Virus record (IMG/VR): IMGVR_UViG_3300028378_000008
Coordinates: 1-39,231 of that record
Source: a virus
Length of the DNA stretch: 39,231 nt
Reading direction: 5' to 3' (one strand)
Position numbers and translations under genes: made by a program. The notes beneath the pieces are model-generated. The model was not told where the DNA came from. It saw only the letters and a list, made by a program, of their open reading frames with translations, and did no database searches. Position 1 is the stretch's first letter, and every line of letters starts with the position of its first letter. This document shows, in pieces, positions 18,417 to 25,983 of this stretch.

Positions 18417-20075
18417 ATGAGTTTTTTAATTGAAAGTCAAGAGGTAGGAAACATCGGTTTAAAGCATCTACGTGAAACTAGAGAAGTTACTACACAAAGA
18501 TGGGATAAATTAGGTCTTTTAGAAGGACTAGAAGGTAACGTTAAAGAAAACTGTGCTCAATTATTTGAGAATCAGTTATCAAATATGATTAATGAGTCAA
18601 CTGACTCTGCATCATCTGGACAGTTTGAGACTGTTGCGTTCCCAGTTATCCGAAGAGTATTCGCTAAATTATTAGCAAATGACTTAGTAAGTGTACAAGC
18701 ACTTAACTTACCAATCGGTAAATTATATTACATTAATCCAAAAGCATCTGTTAGAGTTAACGGTGGTACTGATCATACTTCTCCTGATGGAGCGTATTCA
18801 AATGCTGCTACAAATTCATCGGGTACTCAGTTTGAATCAAGATCATTATATGATTCTTTCTACGCATCAGAATATGGTGAAGAAGGTGATTCATTATTTG
18901 ACCTTTCTAAAGGTAAAATTACACAAGAAACTGGTACAACTACACTTGAAGTATCATATGCTGACGGTAACAGACAAGCTGTTATTACTATGGGTGGTTT
19001 TAATACAACTGACCAAGGTAAATTAGTAGGCCCTGCTGGTGTTCCAATGGATAGCGAATCATTCCTTGCTGGATTGAGAATTATCTCTGATACTGCATTC
19101 GGTGCTCCTGCTCCTTATACAGATCAAAGTATTCCTGCTGGTGAAAGCATTCCATTTAATGTTAAAGTTCAGCCTTATGGTCAAGCTATCGTTGATAGAA
19201 ATGGTAACATAATATTAATCGTTGATTTATCATACGCTGGTACTGATGGATATCAAGCATTAACTGGTGGTACTAACACTCCAGTATTCACAGGTGTTTA
19301 CAAGACATATTCTGATCTTGAAGAAGATTCAGAAATGGCTGAAGTAACATTTGGTCTTGATGAAGTAACTGTTTCTGTTGAAACAAGAAAAATGAGATCA
19401 CAATGGACTCCAGAATTAGCACAAGATGTTAGTGCATTCCACAACATTGATGCTGAAGCTGAATTAACAGCACTATTATCTGAGCAGATGGCTGCTGAGA
19501 TCGATAGAGAAGTTTTAAGAGACCTTAGAAGAGGTGCTGCTTGGACTTTAAGATGGGATTATAATGGTCTTAGAAAACAATCTTCTCAGTACTACGGTAC
19601 TCAAAAAGATTGGAATCAGACTTTAATCATGAAGATTAACCAAATCTCTGCACAGATTCACAAAGCTGTATTAAGAGGTGGTGCATCTTGGATCGTAGTA
19701 TCTCCAGAATTATCTGCAGTACTTGACGATTTAGAATACTTCCACGTTTCTAATGCTGCTCCTGAGCAAGATAAATATAACATGGGTATCGAGAGAATCG
19801 GTTCATTACAAGGTAGATACGAAGTGTATCGTGATCCTTATGCTCCAGCTAACACAATGTTAATTGGTCACAAAGGTTCTTCAATCTTAGAAAGCGGTTA
19901 TATTTATTCTCCATATGTTCCTATGCAGTTAACTCCTGTTATGTACAATCCGTTTGACTTTAAGCCAATCAGAGGTATCATGACAAGATATGCAAAGAAG
20001 ATGATTCTTAACCGTTACTATGGTAGAATCTATGCTGACGGTCTTCAGACTTTCGGTATTGGTGATTTACAATAA
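18417..20075 (+). CDS. 23: Major capsid protein (gp23-like)
   Basis: The 552-residue HK97-fold shell protein is close in length to T4 gp23 (521). The N-terminal ~60 residues form a charged propeptide with two consensus protease sites, LIE6|S and INE60|S. The second lies almost exactly where T4 gp23 is cut (after Glu65). The mature region runs from STDSASSGQFETVAFPVIRR onwards. C-terminal stretches such as GRYEVYRDPYAPANTMLIGHK and PFDFKPIRGIMTRYAKKM look typical of gp23-type capsids. The gene follows the scaffold with an A-rich leader and no Shine-Dalgarno sequence, and ends at a strong terminator. Codon choice is slightly less AT-biased than in neighbouring accessory genes, as expected for a highly expressed protein. 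Confidence 0.94.
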   Translation: MSFLIESQEVGNIGLKHLRETREVTTQRWDKLGLLEGLEGNVKENCAQLFENQLSNMINESTDSASSGQFETVAFPVIRRVFAKLLANDLVSVQALNLPIGKLYYINPKASVRVNGGTDHTSPDGAYSNAATNSSGTQFESRSLYDSFYASEYGEEGDSLFDLSKGKITQETGTTTLEVSYADGNRQAVITMGGFNTTDQGKLVGPAGVPMDSESFLAGLRIISDTAFGAPAPYTDQSIPAGESIPFNVKVQPYGQAIVDRNGNIILIVDLSYAGTDGYQALTGGTNTPVFTGVYKTYSDLEEDSEMAEVTFGLDEVTVSVETRKMRSQWTPELAQDVSAFHNIDAEAELTALLSEQMAAEIDREVLRDLRRGAAWTLRWDYNGLRKQSSQYYGTQKDWNQTLIMKINQISAQIHKAVLRGGASWIVVSPELSAVLDDLEYFHVSNAAPEQDKYNMGIERIGSLQGRYEVYRDPYAPANTMLIGHKGSSILESGYIYSPYVPMQLTPVMYNPFDFKPIRGIMTRYAKKMILNRYYGRIYADGLQTFGIGDLQ

Positions 20076-20095
20076 TCTAAATAATATATATATAT

Positions 20096-20127
20096 AAAAA
20101 AGACTGATAATATCAGTCTTTTTTTTT
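20096..20127 (+). terminator. Rho-independent terminator after capsid gene
   Basis: The stem AGACTGAT / ATCAGTCT with a 3-base loop is extended by five A-T pairs and followed by a T run. It lies 20 bp after the capsid stop and is the clearest terminator in the window. Confidence 0.9.
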
Positions 20128-20161
20128 ATATTTATCTGAATTAAAACATATAGTGTATAAC

Positions 20162-21676
20162 ATGAATAAAATAGTAACAAAAAATAAAGATATATTTATT
20201 GTAAATGAAACTGATTGTAATGAAAGAAAATCATTACTAAATATAAAGAATACCAATAATTTAAATAGTATATACATATATAAGTCTGAATATGAAAATA
20301 AAAGAGAAATTATAGACGAATTAATTAATTACCATAATGATGAAATTGATATTAGAGTATATGCTAGAAAATGTAATATAGAATTAATTCACGATAGTCA
20401 TATCAAAGGAGAGTTTTTAAATAATAATCATATACAAGGTAATGATAAATCAACCATAATATATGGTGCATATTATAATAATGAGTTGGTTGCAATAATG
20501 TCATTCGATGACAAGAGAAATATGTCATCAGGTGTTAAAACAAACTCATATGAATTATCAAGATTTTGTACTAAAAAAGGTATTAATGTTATAGGTATCT
20601 TTAATAAATTATTAAAGTGTTTTATTATTAACTTTAAACCATCAAAAATAATATCATTTGCAGATAGAAGATTTACACTTAGAGATAAAAATATTTATAG
20701 TAGTAATGGTTTTAGATTAATTAAAACATTACCATGTGATTATAAATATTATAATAAACTTAATCCTCAAAAATTATTACATAAATTTGGATTTGGTAAA
20801 TCTTCAATAAAAAAGAAATATCCTTTATATTATGACATAAAAAAAACAGAATATGAGATGATGTTTGATATAGGATATACAAGAGTTTGGGATTGTGGTA
20901 AATATAGATACGAGTTAGATATTGACAAAAACAACAACACAATTTTTGGTTTCATTTATAAAATAATGAATAAATCCAATAATAAAATTTATATTGGTCA
21001 AACAACTAGAAATTTAAATAAAAGAATATATGAATATAAAAAAGCACTAAATAGTGAATCTTTTTATAATAAAATTCTTCAAAATTCATTTAAAAAATAT
21101 GGATGGAATAATTTTGAATTCACAATAATAGATACTGCAATTAGTTTATTCGATTTGAATGAAAAAGAAATATATTATATTAATAAATATAATTCAAGAG
21201 ATAAAAACTTAGGATATAATATTGAATTAGGAGGTAGAAATTCAATTCCCTCCGAAGAAACAATAAGAAAGATGTCTGTTGCTGGCATAGGTAGAAAACA
21301 GTCTCAAGAATGGATATATAAAAGAATTCCATTAAAAGGAACTAAAGAAGCACTTAAACATGGTAGAACTAAAACAGAAAAACAAAAGAAACATTTATCT
21401 GATATATCACCAAAATATTGGAGTGGTAAAACTAGATCAAAGGAGACCATAGATAAAATATCAACCACTAAGAAAAAAAATGGATTAAATGATTTACAAA
21501 AGAAAATTTTATGTAAAAAAGTAATTTCATATAATCCAATCACTAATGAAGTTATTAATATTTTTGAATCTACAAATGAGGCATCTAAATATTATTCTAT
21601 TTCACAATCGACTATTAGTAGAAGATGTTGTGGAGTAACAAAAAATAAAGGTAATATATATTTTAAGTATATGTGA
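20162..21676 (+). CDS. GIY-YIG homing endonuclease with extra N-terminal domain
   Basis: The 504-residue free-standing homing endonuclease was probably inserted after the capsid gene. The start chosen is ATG at 20162; an in-frame GTG lies at 20153. Residues ~95-250 form a domain with YGAYYNNELVAIMSF, YELSRFCTKKG, IISFADRR and GYTRVWDCG. I know this type from other phage homing endonucleases and think it has a GNAT-like fold. The GIY-YIG nuclease follows at 263-345 (GFIYKI, KIYIGQT, Arg288, Glu336). NUMOD3-like DNA-binding repeats are at about 372-435 (GIGRKQS, WSGKTRSKE), and a NUMOD1/IENR1-like helix-turn-helix is at about 452-504. It is strongly AT-rich compared with the capsid gene. Its stop codon overlaps the end of the adjacent RNA-like segment. 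A degenerate late-like box (TATTTATC) lies at 20129-20136. Confidence 0.9.
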   Translation: MNKIVTKNKDIFIVNETDCNERKSLLNIKNTNNLNSIYIYKSEYENKREIIDELINYHNDEIDIRVYARKCNIELIHDSHIKGEFLNNNHIQGNDKSTIIYGAYYNNELVAIMSFDDKRNMSSGVKTNSYELSRFCTKKGINVIGIFNKLLKCFIINFKPSKIISFADRRFTLRDKNIYSSNGFRLIKTLPCDYKYYNKLNPQKLLHKFGFGKSSIKKKYPLYYDIKKTEYEMMFDIGYTRVWDCGKYRYELDIDKNNNTIFGFIYKIMNKSNNKIYIGQTTRNLNKRIYEYKKALNSESFYNKILQNSFKKYGWNNFEFTIIDTAISLFDLNEKEIYYINKYNSRDKNLGYNIELGGRNSIPSEETIRKMSVAGIGRKQSQEWIYKRIPLKGTKEALKHGRTKTEKQKKHLSDISPKYWSGKTRSKETIDKISTTKKKNGLNDLQKKILCKKVISYNPITNEVINIFESTNEASKYYSISQSTISRRCCGVTKNKGNIYFKYM

Positions 21677-21960
21677 ACCACCTACACACTGAAAAGATGT
21701 ATGGGCTTCCTGCACAACACATAGCCTAATGGCTTACGTTAGTGTACAAAGGGTTGTCCCTAACCCCGAAATTCTTTTACATTCAGCTTCAGTTCGTAGA
21801 GAGTATTAGTACAAAAATATGTTTTGGAGTTCTGGGTATTTCGTTTGTTCTATTAGTGAATCATCGCCAGATACCATTAGTCAGTACATTTTAAGTCAAG
21901 GTTAGCATTTGTCGCTTACATCCCATTGGCGAAACGACCAATGAGTATTACTCTCCGACA
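21673..21960 (-). ncRNA. Candidate TnpB-type omega (guide) RNA, no tnpB adjacent
   Basis: This 290-bp non-coding block is clearly GC-richer (about 45% near its right end) than its flanks. Read on the minus strand, its 3' part has the layout of IS200/IS605-type right ends and TnpB guide-RNA scaffolds. GCAGGAAGCCC (21713-21703) is followed by an imperfect hairpin (CCCATACA / TGTGTAGG, 21705-21681) and terminal GGTTCAC (21679-21673). Other likely stems are GGGTT/AACCC (21751-21766), AGCC/GGCT (21723-21734), and CATTGG/CCAATG with an inner CG/CG pair (21924-21943). The bases after GGTTCAC, the guide position, would read back into the end of the endonuclease gene (21672-21653). No tnpB or tnpA is beside it. 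Identification is from remembered family features, not a covariance search. A group I intron remnant is an alternative. Confidence 0.42.
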
Positions 21961-21975
21961 TATAAATAAATCTTA

Positions 21976-21985
21976 AGTATTTATA
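21976..21985 (+). promoter_or_regulatory. Late-type promoter abutting a start codon
   Basis: AGTATTTATA ends one base before the ATG at 21987 and four before the ATG at 21990. If transcription starts about 6 bases after the box, as at T4 late promoters, the mRNA is leaderless or nearly so. Confidence 0.5.
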
Positions 21986-21986
21986 T

Positions 21987-22451
21987 ATGATGAAGAAACT
22001 TATTACATACATAGGACTATTATTTTTAATGTTATCTACTAGCTTAATTAGTAGCTCTGATATTAATGTAGATAATCCAAACAGTATATACCATCATTTT
22101 GGTAACTTCATATTTCAAAATACTTCATTACCAAATACATTTACTTCATATGACCTATGGATAACAAAAGAATTAATTAGTAATAATGAAAACTCAAAAT
22201 CATATATTTATTACAAATATAAATATAAATTAATAGGTGTTAGTAAATCAACATATTATGGTGGTGTAAGAAATACTTTTATGGAAGGATTTCAAATATT
22301 TTATAATAATAGTGCCGAACCAATGAATAATTATCCACTAAATCTTTATATTCAAAAAAATCCAACAGTGTTATATGAAATAAAGAGTAACGATGAAACA
22401 CCTAGTTTCTACGTTAGCTGGACTAACTCATATTACGATGCGAGACAATGA
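21987..22451 (+). CDS. Small exported protein of unknown function
   Basis: The 154-residue protein begins with a typical signal peptide: MMKK, a hydrophobic core ITYIGLLFLMLST, then SLISSS. There is no Cys for a lipobox. The mature part is rich in Tyr, Asn and Ser and looks beta-structured, suggesting a periplasmic or outer-surface product. Two ATG codons (21987 and 21990) are possible; the second is likelier if the transcript starts close to the late box. The stop overlaps the ATG of the following membrane protein gene (ATGA), so the two are translationally coupled. A lysis or superinfection role is possible but not shown by the sequence. Confidence 0.75.
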   Translation: MMKKLITYIGLLFLMLSTSLISSSDINVDNPNSIYHHFGNFIFQNTSLPNTFTSYDLWITKELISNNENSKSYIYYKYKYKLIGVSKSTYYGGVRNTFMEGFQIFYNNSAEPMNNYPLNLYIQKNPTVLYEIKSNDETPSFYVSWTNSYYDARQ

Positions 22452-22807
22452 TAAGTGGTAATACCAATAACATATCGATGGAAACTAAACTTGTTTTTAC
22501 AATAAAAACTTTTATAACTACAATCGTTTCTATATTAACAATATTTGCAAGTTTCTATTTTATGGTTATTGACCCCAGAATACATACCGCAGAAGAAAAT
22601 GGTGAAAAGCTATTAGATGCTAAAATAGAATCTCTCAACACTCAATTTAATGACATAAAAATTTTAATTGAAAGAGATCATCAGAATTTTGAAAACGGTA
22701 TAAAAGCAGCAATAGATGCATCGACTGCTAATACACATAGATTTAATGATATAAATCAAACAATTAATTCTGAAAATCAAGGTGGTTCATCAACTTCTAA
22801 TCGTTAA
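22448..22807 (+). CDS. Small single-span membrane protein
   Basis: The 119-residue protein has one predicted transmembrane helix at about residues 15-40 (FITTIVSILTIFASFYFMV), followed by a helical, probably coiled-coil segment to about 100 and a Ser/Asn-rich tail. It overlaps the upstream exported-protein gene by 4 bp (ATGA). A later in-frame ATG at 22478 is an alternative start. The pairing of an exported protein with a membrane-anchored coil could suit a lysis or envelope function, but I do not recognise either family. The 3' end overlaps the convergent gene by 11 bp. Confidence 0.72.
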   Translation: MISGNTNNISMETKLVFTIKTFITTIVSILTIFASFYFMVIDPRIHTAEENGEKLLDAKIESLNTQFNDIKILIERDHQNFENGIKAAIDASTANTHRFNDINQTINSENQGGSSTSNR

Positions 22808-23078
22808 CAATAATCTCATCACCGTTTTCATATTGCATTAAAACTTCTGAGACTTCTTCTTCTATTTTTTTCTTTTCAGCATATTCTTTTATTGCTTCAA
22901 GAATATAACTTTGAAGATCGAATTTAGCACCATCTTCAATTTTATGTTCATTCTTAATCATTGGATGCCATTCCCTATTTATTTTTTCTTCAAGTATAAT
23001 AGTAAACATATTCATGTTCTGTGCAACAAATAATCTTACGTCTTCTAAATCTTTTATTCTAAAATTTCTTGTAATCAT
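22797..23078 (-). CDS. Unknown small protein after helicase
   Basis: The start is chosen as the ATG at 23078 because it overlaps the helicase stop as ATGA. A longer version from 23105 exists in the same frame. From 23078 the product has 93 residues, is charged and helical, has no Cys cluster or membrane segment, and ends in VND. It is the last gene of the helicase operon. Function unknown. Confidence 0.68.
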   Translation of the reverse strand: MITRNFRIKDLEDVRLFVAQNMNMFTIILEEKINREWHPMIKNEHKIEDGAKFDLQSYILEAIKEYAEKKKIEEEVSEVLMQYENGDEIIVND

Positions 23079-25600
23079 TCTTCTGTTAAATCTATTGGCT
23101 GCCATTCATGATCATAAATTAATTCATGTTTAGCTCTAGTTATTGCTACGTATTCTAGATTTTTCTCTTGTTGATACTCCCAAGCTTTACCAGTTTTTAG
23201 TGGTAATTTATCTGGACATGCTATAAAGACTCTATCTGCTTCAAGACCCTTTGCTTTATGTACAGTACTTAACATAATACCATCAATTTTATCAGTAAAG
23301 ATATCTCCTATCTTTTTTCTAAGCTGTGCTATGGTTTCTACACTATGACAAAGAAATTGAAGAGTTTCTACACTATCCTTCAACTTTAAATACCCACTAT
23401 GCTCTTTATAATCTAGAATACCTTGTTTTCTTAGTTTTAACTTAAGATTATCTAATTCTGTAACCCAATTACCAAGTAGTCTACCTATTGAATTAAACTC
23501 CTTAGTCATCTCAATTAACGATAAACCAATATCACTACCCTTGATCATTGCTTTACGTCCAGTGGATAAATATTCCATGTAGAGTTGTAATAACGGTGCA
23601 GTTGTTCTACAAAGAACAAAATCACCTGCCTCTGGTTCAGCTATAACATCACCGCTTCTAACTTGTCCTTCATGAGCATTATCCATTGCCTTTAGATCAG
23701 GAACAATTTCATTTGCTTTTTTTACAATCTCTTTACCACAACGGAATGTATGTGTTAATGGTAATACTTCAGTGTTTTTAAACTTTCTAAACCATTCAAA
23801 TGAATTTTGATCAGCACCTGCAAAACTATAGATACTTTGGAAAGGATCACCGATAGCAATTAAACGACCAGTAATTTTCTTTTTGTTAACTCTATCTCTC
23901 TTCAACATTTTGAAGATCATAGTTTGCTGTGCCTTATTTAAATCCTGTGCCTCATCTACGATCACATAATCTTGAGGAAATAACCATATTTTCTTATCAA
24001 CGGCAGGTAGAAAAATCATATCAGTAAAATCGAATGTTTTTCTATCTTTCATTAATATCTCTAATACTGATACTGCACGTTTGATATCTTTAGGTGTTTT
24101 ATATTTAACATCATACTTATTAGCCAATATTTCAACCCATTTTCTCTCAAGTGTTAATGTTGATCTACATAAATTAACCAATATTTTTAATGATTTCAAA
24201 TACTCATTTCTAATTGCAGGTGCATTTGGAAATTCATCAGCTAAACCCCATGATGTAGACTTTTTCTTTAAGATATGATCAACTTTAAACTCATCCATCT
24301 TAATACTATCACCATAAGTTCTTTTAATAGCACCCATACCCAAACCATGCATTGTATAACAATTCACGTGTTCTGGTAGCTTTTCTTTTAATTCAGACTG
24401 GATGTGTTTATTAAATGCAAGAAAAGTAATACTACCTTCATTAGGTATTAATTTTAATGCTTCAATTGCGGTAGTCGTATTATGTGTTATTGTGAAATCG
24501 CCTAATAAAAATCTACCATTACCATCCAATGTAAAACCATAATATTCACCGACACCAATATTTTCTACTTTAAATCTAGTCCTTAATACAGATTTTATTT
24601 GTTGGCGTGAAGTGTAATTATTTTTTAATGAAAAAATATCACTATAATCACCTGATATTGTTATTCTCCAATAGTATCCAGTAAAGTTTAAACTTTTTAT
24701 TGTTGATTTTTTGTATGTTTTGTAAGCAACTAAACCTAAACTTCTGCATAAATAAAGAATGTCATCCGATAATTTATCATATTTAGTAGTATACTCAATT
24801 GAGTTACCACTATAGTGACCATCACTGTCGAGTAAACCTCCAAGTAAACGTAATCTATTATCTCTTGAGTTAATTAAGTAATTTACAGGTATACCTATAT
24901 CATCACCAAATTTACAGGTATCAAATTCATACTTAAGAATATTTCTATTATTACTATAATTTTCAGTAGTCAAAGCAATAGTATAACATCCATTATCACC
25001 ACTATATTTTTTAACTTTTGTAGTTATATTATCAAATTTAAGATTCTCAAAATATTGAATGATTTCAATATCATCCTCATTAATAGTAAATTTAGGTGAT
25101 GTATTAACCTTAGTACCGTCTCCCAACCATAATCCAACTAAGTATGGGTCACATATAGTATCTTGTGTTGGATATTCAACACCAACTCTTGTTAATCTAA
25201 AATTTCTAAAGTTGCCATTACTATATTTATTATGATTAACAATTTCATTTAATGGTTTATCTATTAATATTTTTTTTCTATCGTCATGTAATGTCATTAC
25301 ATGCACATCATTACATACCCAAGAATCACCTTTGTTAGGAATTACTTTATATAATTCACCAACACCAACATTCGTGTTTAAAATTTTTCTAGGTTGATTA
25401 TCATCACCCATTAACAAATCACCATCAACTATTTTTTGAACAGGTTTAATTGTACCATCATACATTAGGACAGGTGTATCTCTTCCAAGACATTTACCAC
25501 ATCCTGCACGTGCTTCAATAAGTAGATTTTCTTTTCTTTTTGCTACATACTTAAAGATTCTATCTTGTTCTTTAGTAGGCTTAAATGCTATCTTTACCAT
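23075..25600 (-). CDS. UvrD-like SF1 helicase with intein in its P-loop
   Basis: This superfamily 1A DNA helicase has 841 residues from the ATG at 25600, about 503 after intein removal. In-frame ATGs at 25612 and 25618 are alternatives that overlap the upstream gene more. Motif I is EARAGCGK (29-36), continued by TTTA after the intein. Motif II is VDEAQD (548-553), motif III is GDPFQSIYSFAG (584-595), and the later motifs are HTFRCGKE, STVHKAKGLEADRVF and YVAITRAKHE (817-826). All expected catalytic residues are present once spliced. It probably acts in replication or recombination. The gene sits between two small unknown genes in a minus-strand operon with a Bacteroidota-type promoter, so it is likely expressed before the late genes. 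Confidence 0.92.
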   Translation of the reverse strand: MVKIAFKPTKEQDRIFKYVAKRKENLLIEARAGCGKCLGRDTPVLMYDGTIKPVQKIVDGDLLMGDDNQPRKILNTNVGVGELYKVIPNKGDSWVCNDVHVMTLHDDRKKILIDKPLNEIVNHNKYSNGNFRNFRLTRVGVEYPTQDTICDPYLVGLWLGDGTKVNTSPKFTINEDDIEIIQYFENLKFDNITTKVKKYSGDNGCYTIALTTENYSNNRNILKYEFDTCKFGDDIGIPVNYLINSRDNRLRLLGGLLDSDGHYSGNSIEYTTKYDKLSDDILYLCRSLGLVAYKTYKKSTIKSLNFTGYYWRITISGDYSDIFSLKNNYTSRQQIKSVLRTRFKVENIGVGEYYGFTLDGNGRFLLGDFTITHNTTTAIEALKLIPNEGSITFLAFNKHIQSELKEKLPEHVNCYTMHGLGMGAIKRTYGDSIKMDEFKVDHILKKKSTSWGLADEFPNAPAIRNEYLKSLKILVNLCRSTLTLERKWVEILANKYDVKYKTPKDIKRAVSVLEILMKDRKTFDFTDMIFLPAVDKKIWLFPQDYVIVDEAQDLNKAQQTMIFKMLKRDRVNKKKITGRLIAIGDPFQSIYSFAGADQNSFEWFRKFKNTEVLPLTHTFRCGKEIVKKANEIVPDLKAMDNAHEGQVRSGDVIAEPEAGDFVLCRTTAPLLQLYMEYLSTGRKAMIKGSDIGLSLIEMTKEFNSIGRLLGNWVTELDNLKLKLRKQGILDYKEHSGYLKLKDSVETLQFLCHSVETIAQLRKKIGDIFTDKIDGIMLSTVHKAKGLEADRVFIACPDKLPLKTGKAWEYQQEKNLEYVAITRAKHELIYDHEWQPIDLTEE
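24479..25492 (-). mobile_element. LAGLIDADG intein in helicase Walker A
   Basis: The 338-residue intein lies between GCGK and TTTA of the P-loop. It starts with Cys (CLGRDTPVLMYDG) and ends FTITHN, with canonical penultimate His and terminal Asn, followed by Thr. Two LAGLIDADG-type motifs are visible: LVGLWLGDGT (helicase residues 154-163) and LLGGLLDSDG (252-261). Both carry the catalytic Asp, so the homing endonuclease may be active. Confidence 0.92.
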
Positions 25601-25925
25601 CGTTGTTTTCATTATCATCCTTATTTTTATTGTTAAGGATATCTTTTAATTCATTTAAACTATCATCTTGCTCTTTAATTAAAACAGCTAATTGACCACT
25701 AAGTTCTGTAATCATTTTAGATGTAGTCACTAACTCAGTCATAAACCTTGGGTCTAGTTTTTGTTCTGAATTATTATATCTAACTATTAAGTCGTTCAAT
25801 GAATATGCAACTAATTCCATAGCCATAAAACGATGTTGTGGTTCAACAGAATAATCCTTTTCTATATGAATATATGGTCTTCCATCTTCTTCATCTTGTC
25901 TAATATCGTATTCAAATGTGTACAT
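25581..25925 (-). CDS. Unknown acidic protein before helicase
   Basis: The start is taken as the ATG at 25925 (MYTFEYDIRQ); an in-frame ATG at 25955 would place the start within the promoter box. The 114-residue product is acidic, with a helical middle (VAYSLNDLIV, then LSGQLAVLIKEQDD) and an Asn/Asp/Lys-rich disordered tail. The 3' end overlaps the helicase start by 20 bp, so the genes are probably coupled. No recognised domain. Confidence 0.72.
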   Translation of the reverse strand: MYTFEYDIRQDEEDGRPYIHIEKDYSVEPQHRFMAMELVAYSLNDLIVRYNNSEQKLDPRFMTELVTTSKMITELSGQLAVLIKEQDDSLNELKDILNNKNKDDNENNDGKDSI

Positions 25926-25937
25926 AGAAAATTTTTC

Positions 25938-25947
25938 AGTATTTATA
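25938..25947 (+). promoter_or_regulatory. Putative late promoter for neck genes
   Basis: AGTATTTATA lies 20 bp before the ATG at 25968. It sits within the transcribed leader of the divergent minus-strand unit, so late transcription from here would run against the earlier promoter. Confidence 0.55.
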
Positions 25948-25952
25948 TGTAA

Positions 25953-25983
25953 CAAATATAATGAATTATGGCATTAATATCAA
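25953..25983 (-). promoter_or_regulatory. Bacteroidota-type promoter for helicase operon
   Basis: On the minus strand TTG (25983-25981) is followed by 20 bases and TATATTTG (25960-25953), an exact match to TAnnTTTG with suitable spacing. The ATG is 27 bp further on. The -33 element overlaps the first codons of the divergent neck gene. Confidence 0.5.

Noticed and set aside
21673-21960. IscB/HEARO RNA on the plus strand or a group I intron core
   Set aside because: No IscB-like gene follows downstream on the plus strand, and no coding gene is split across the block as an intron would require. The TnpB-type reading on the minus strand fits the end motifs better, though I could not run a model search.
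21673-21986. Remnant of a tnpB coding region on the minus strand
   Set aside because: All three minus frames have frequent stops and I saw no defensible TnpB motif, so I do not claim a relic gene.
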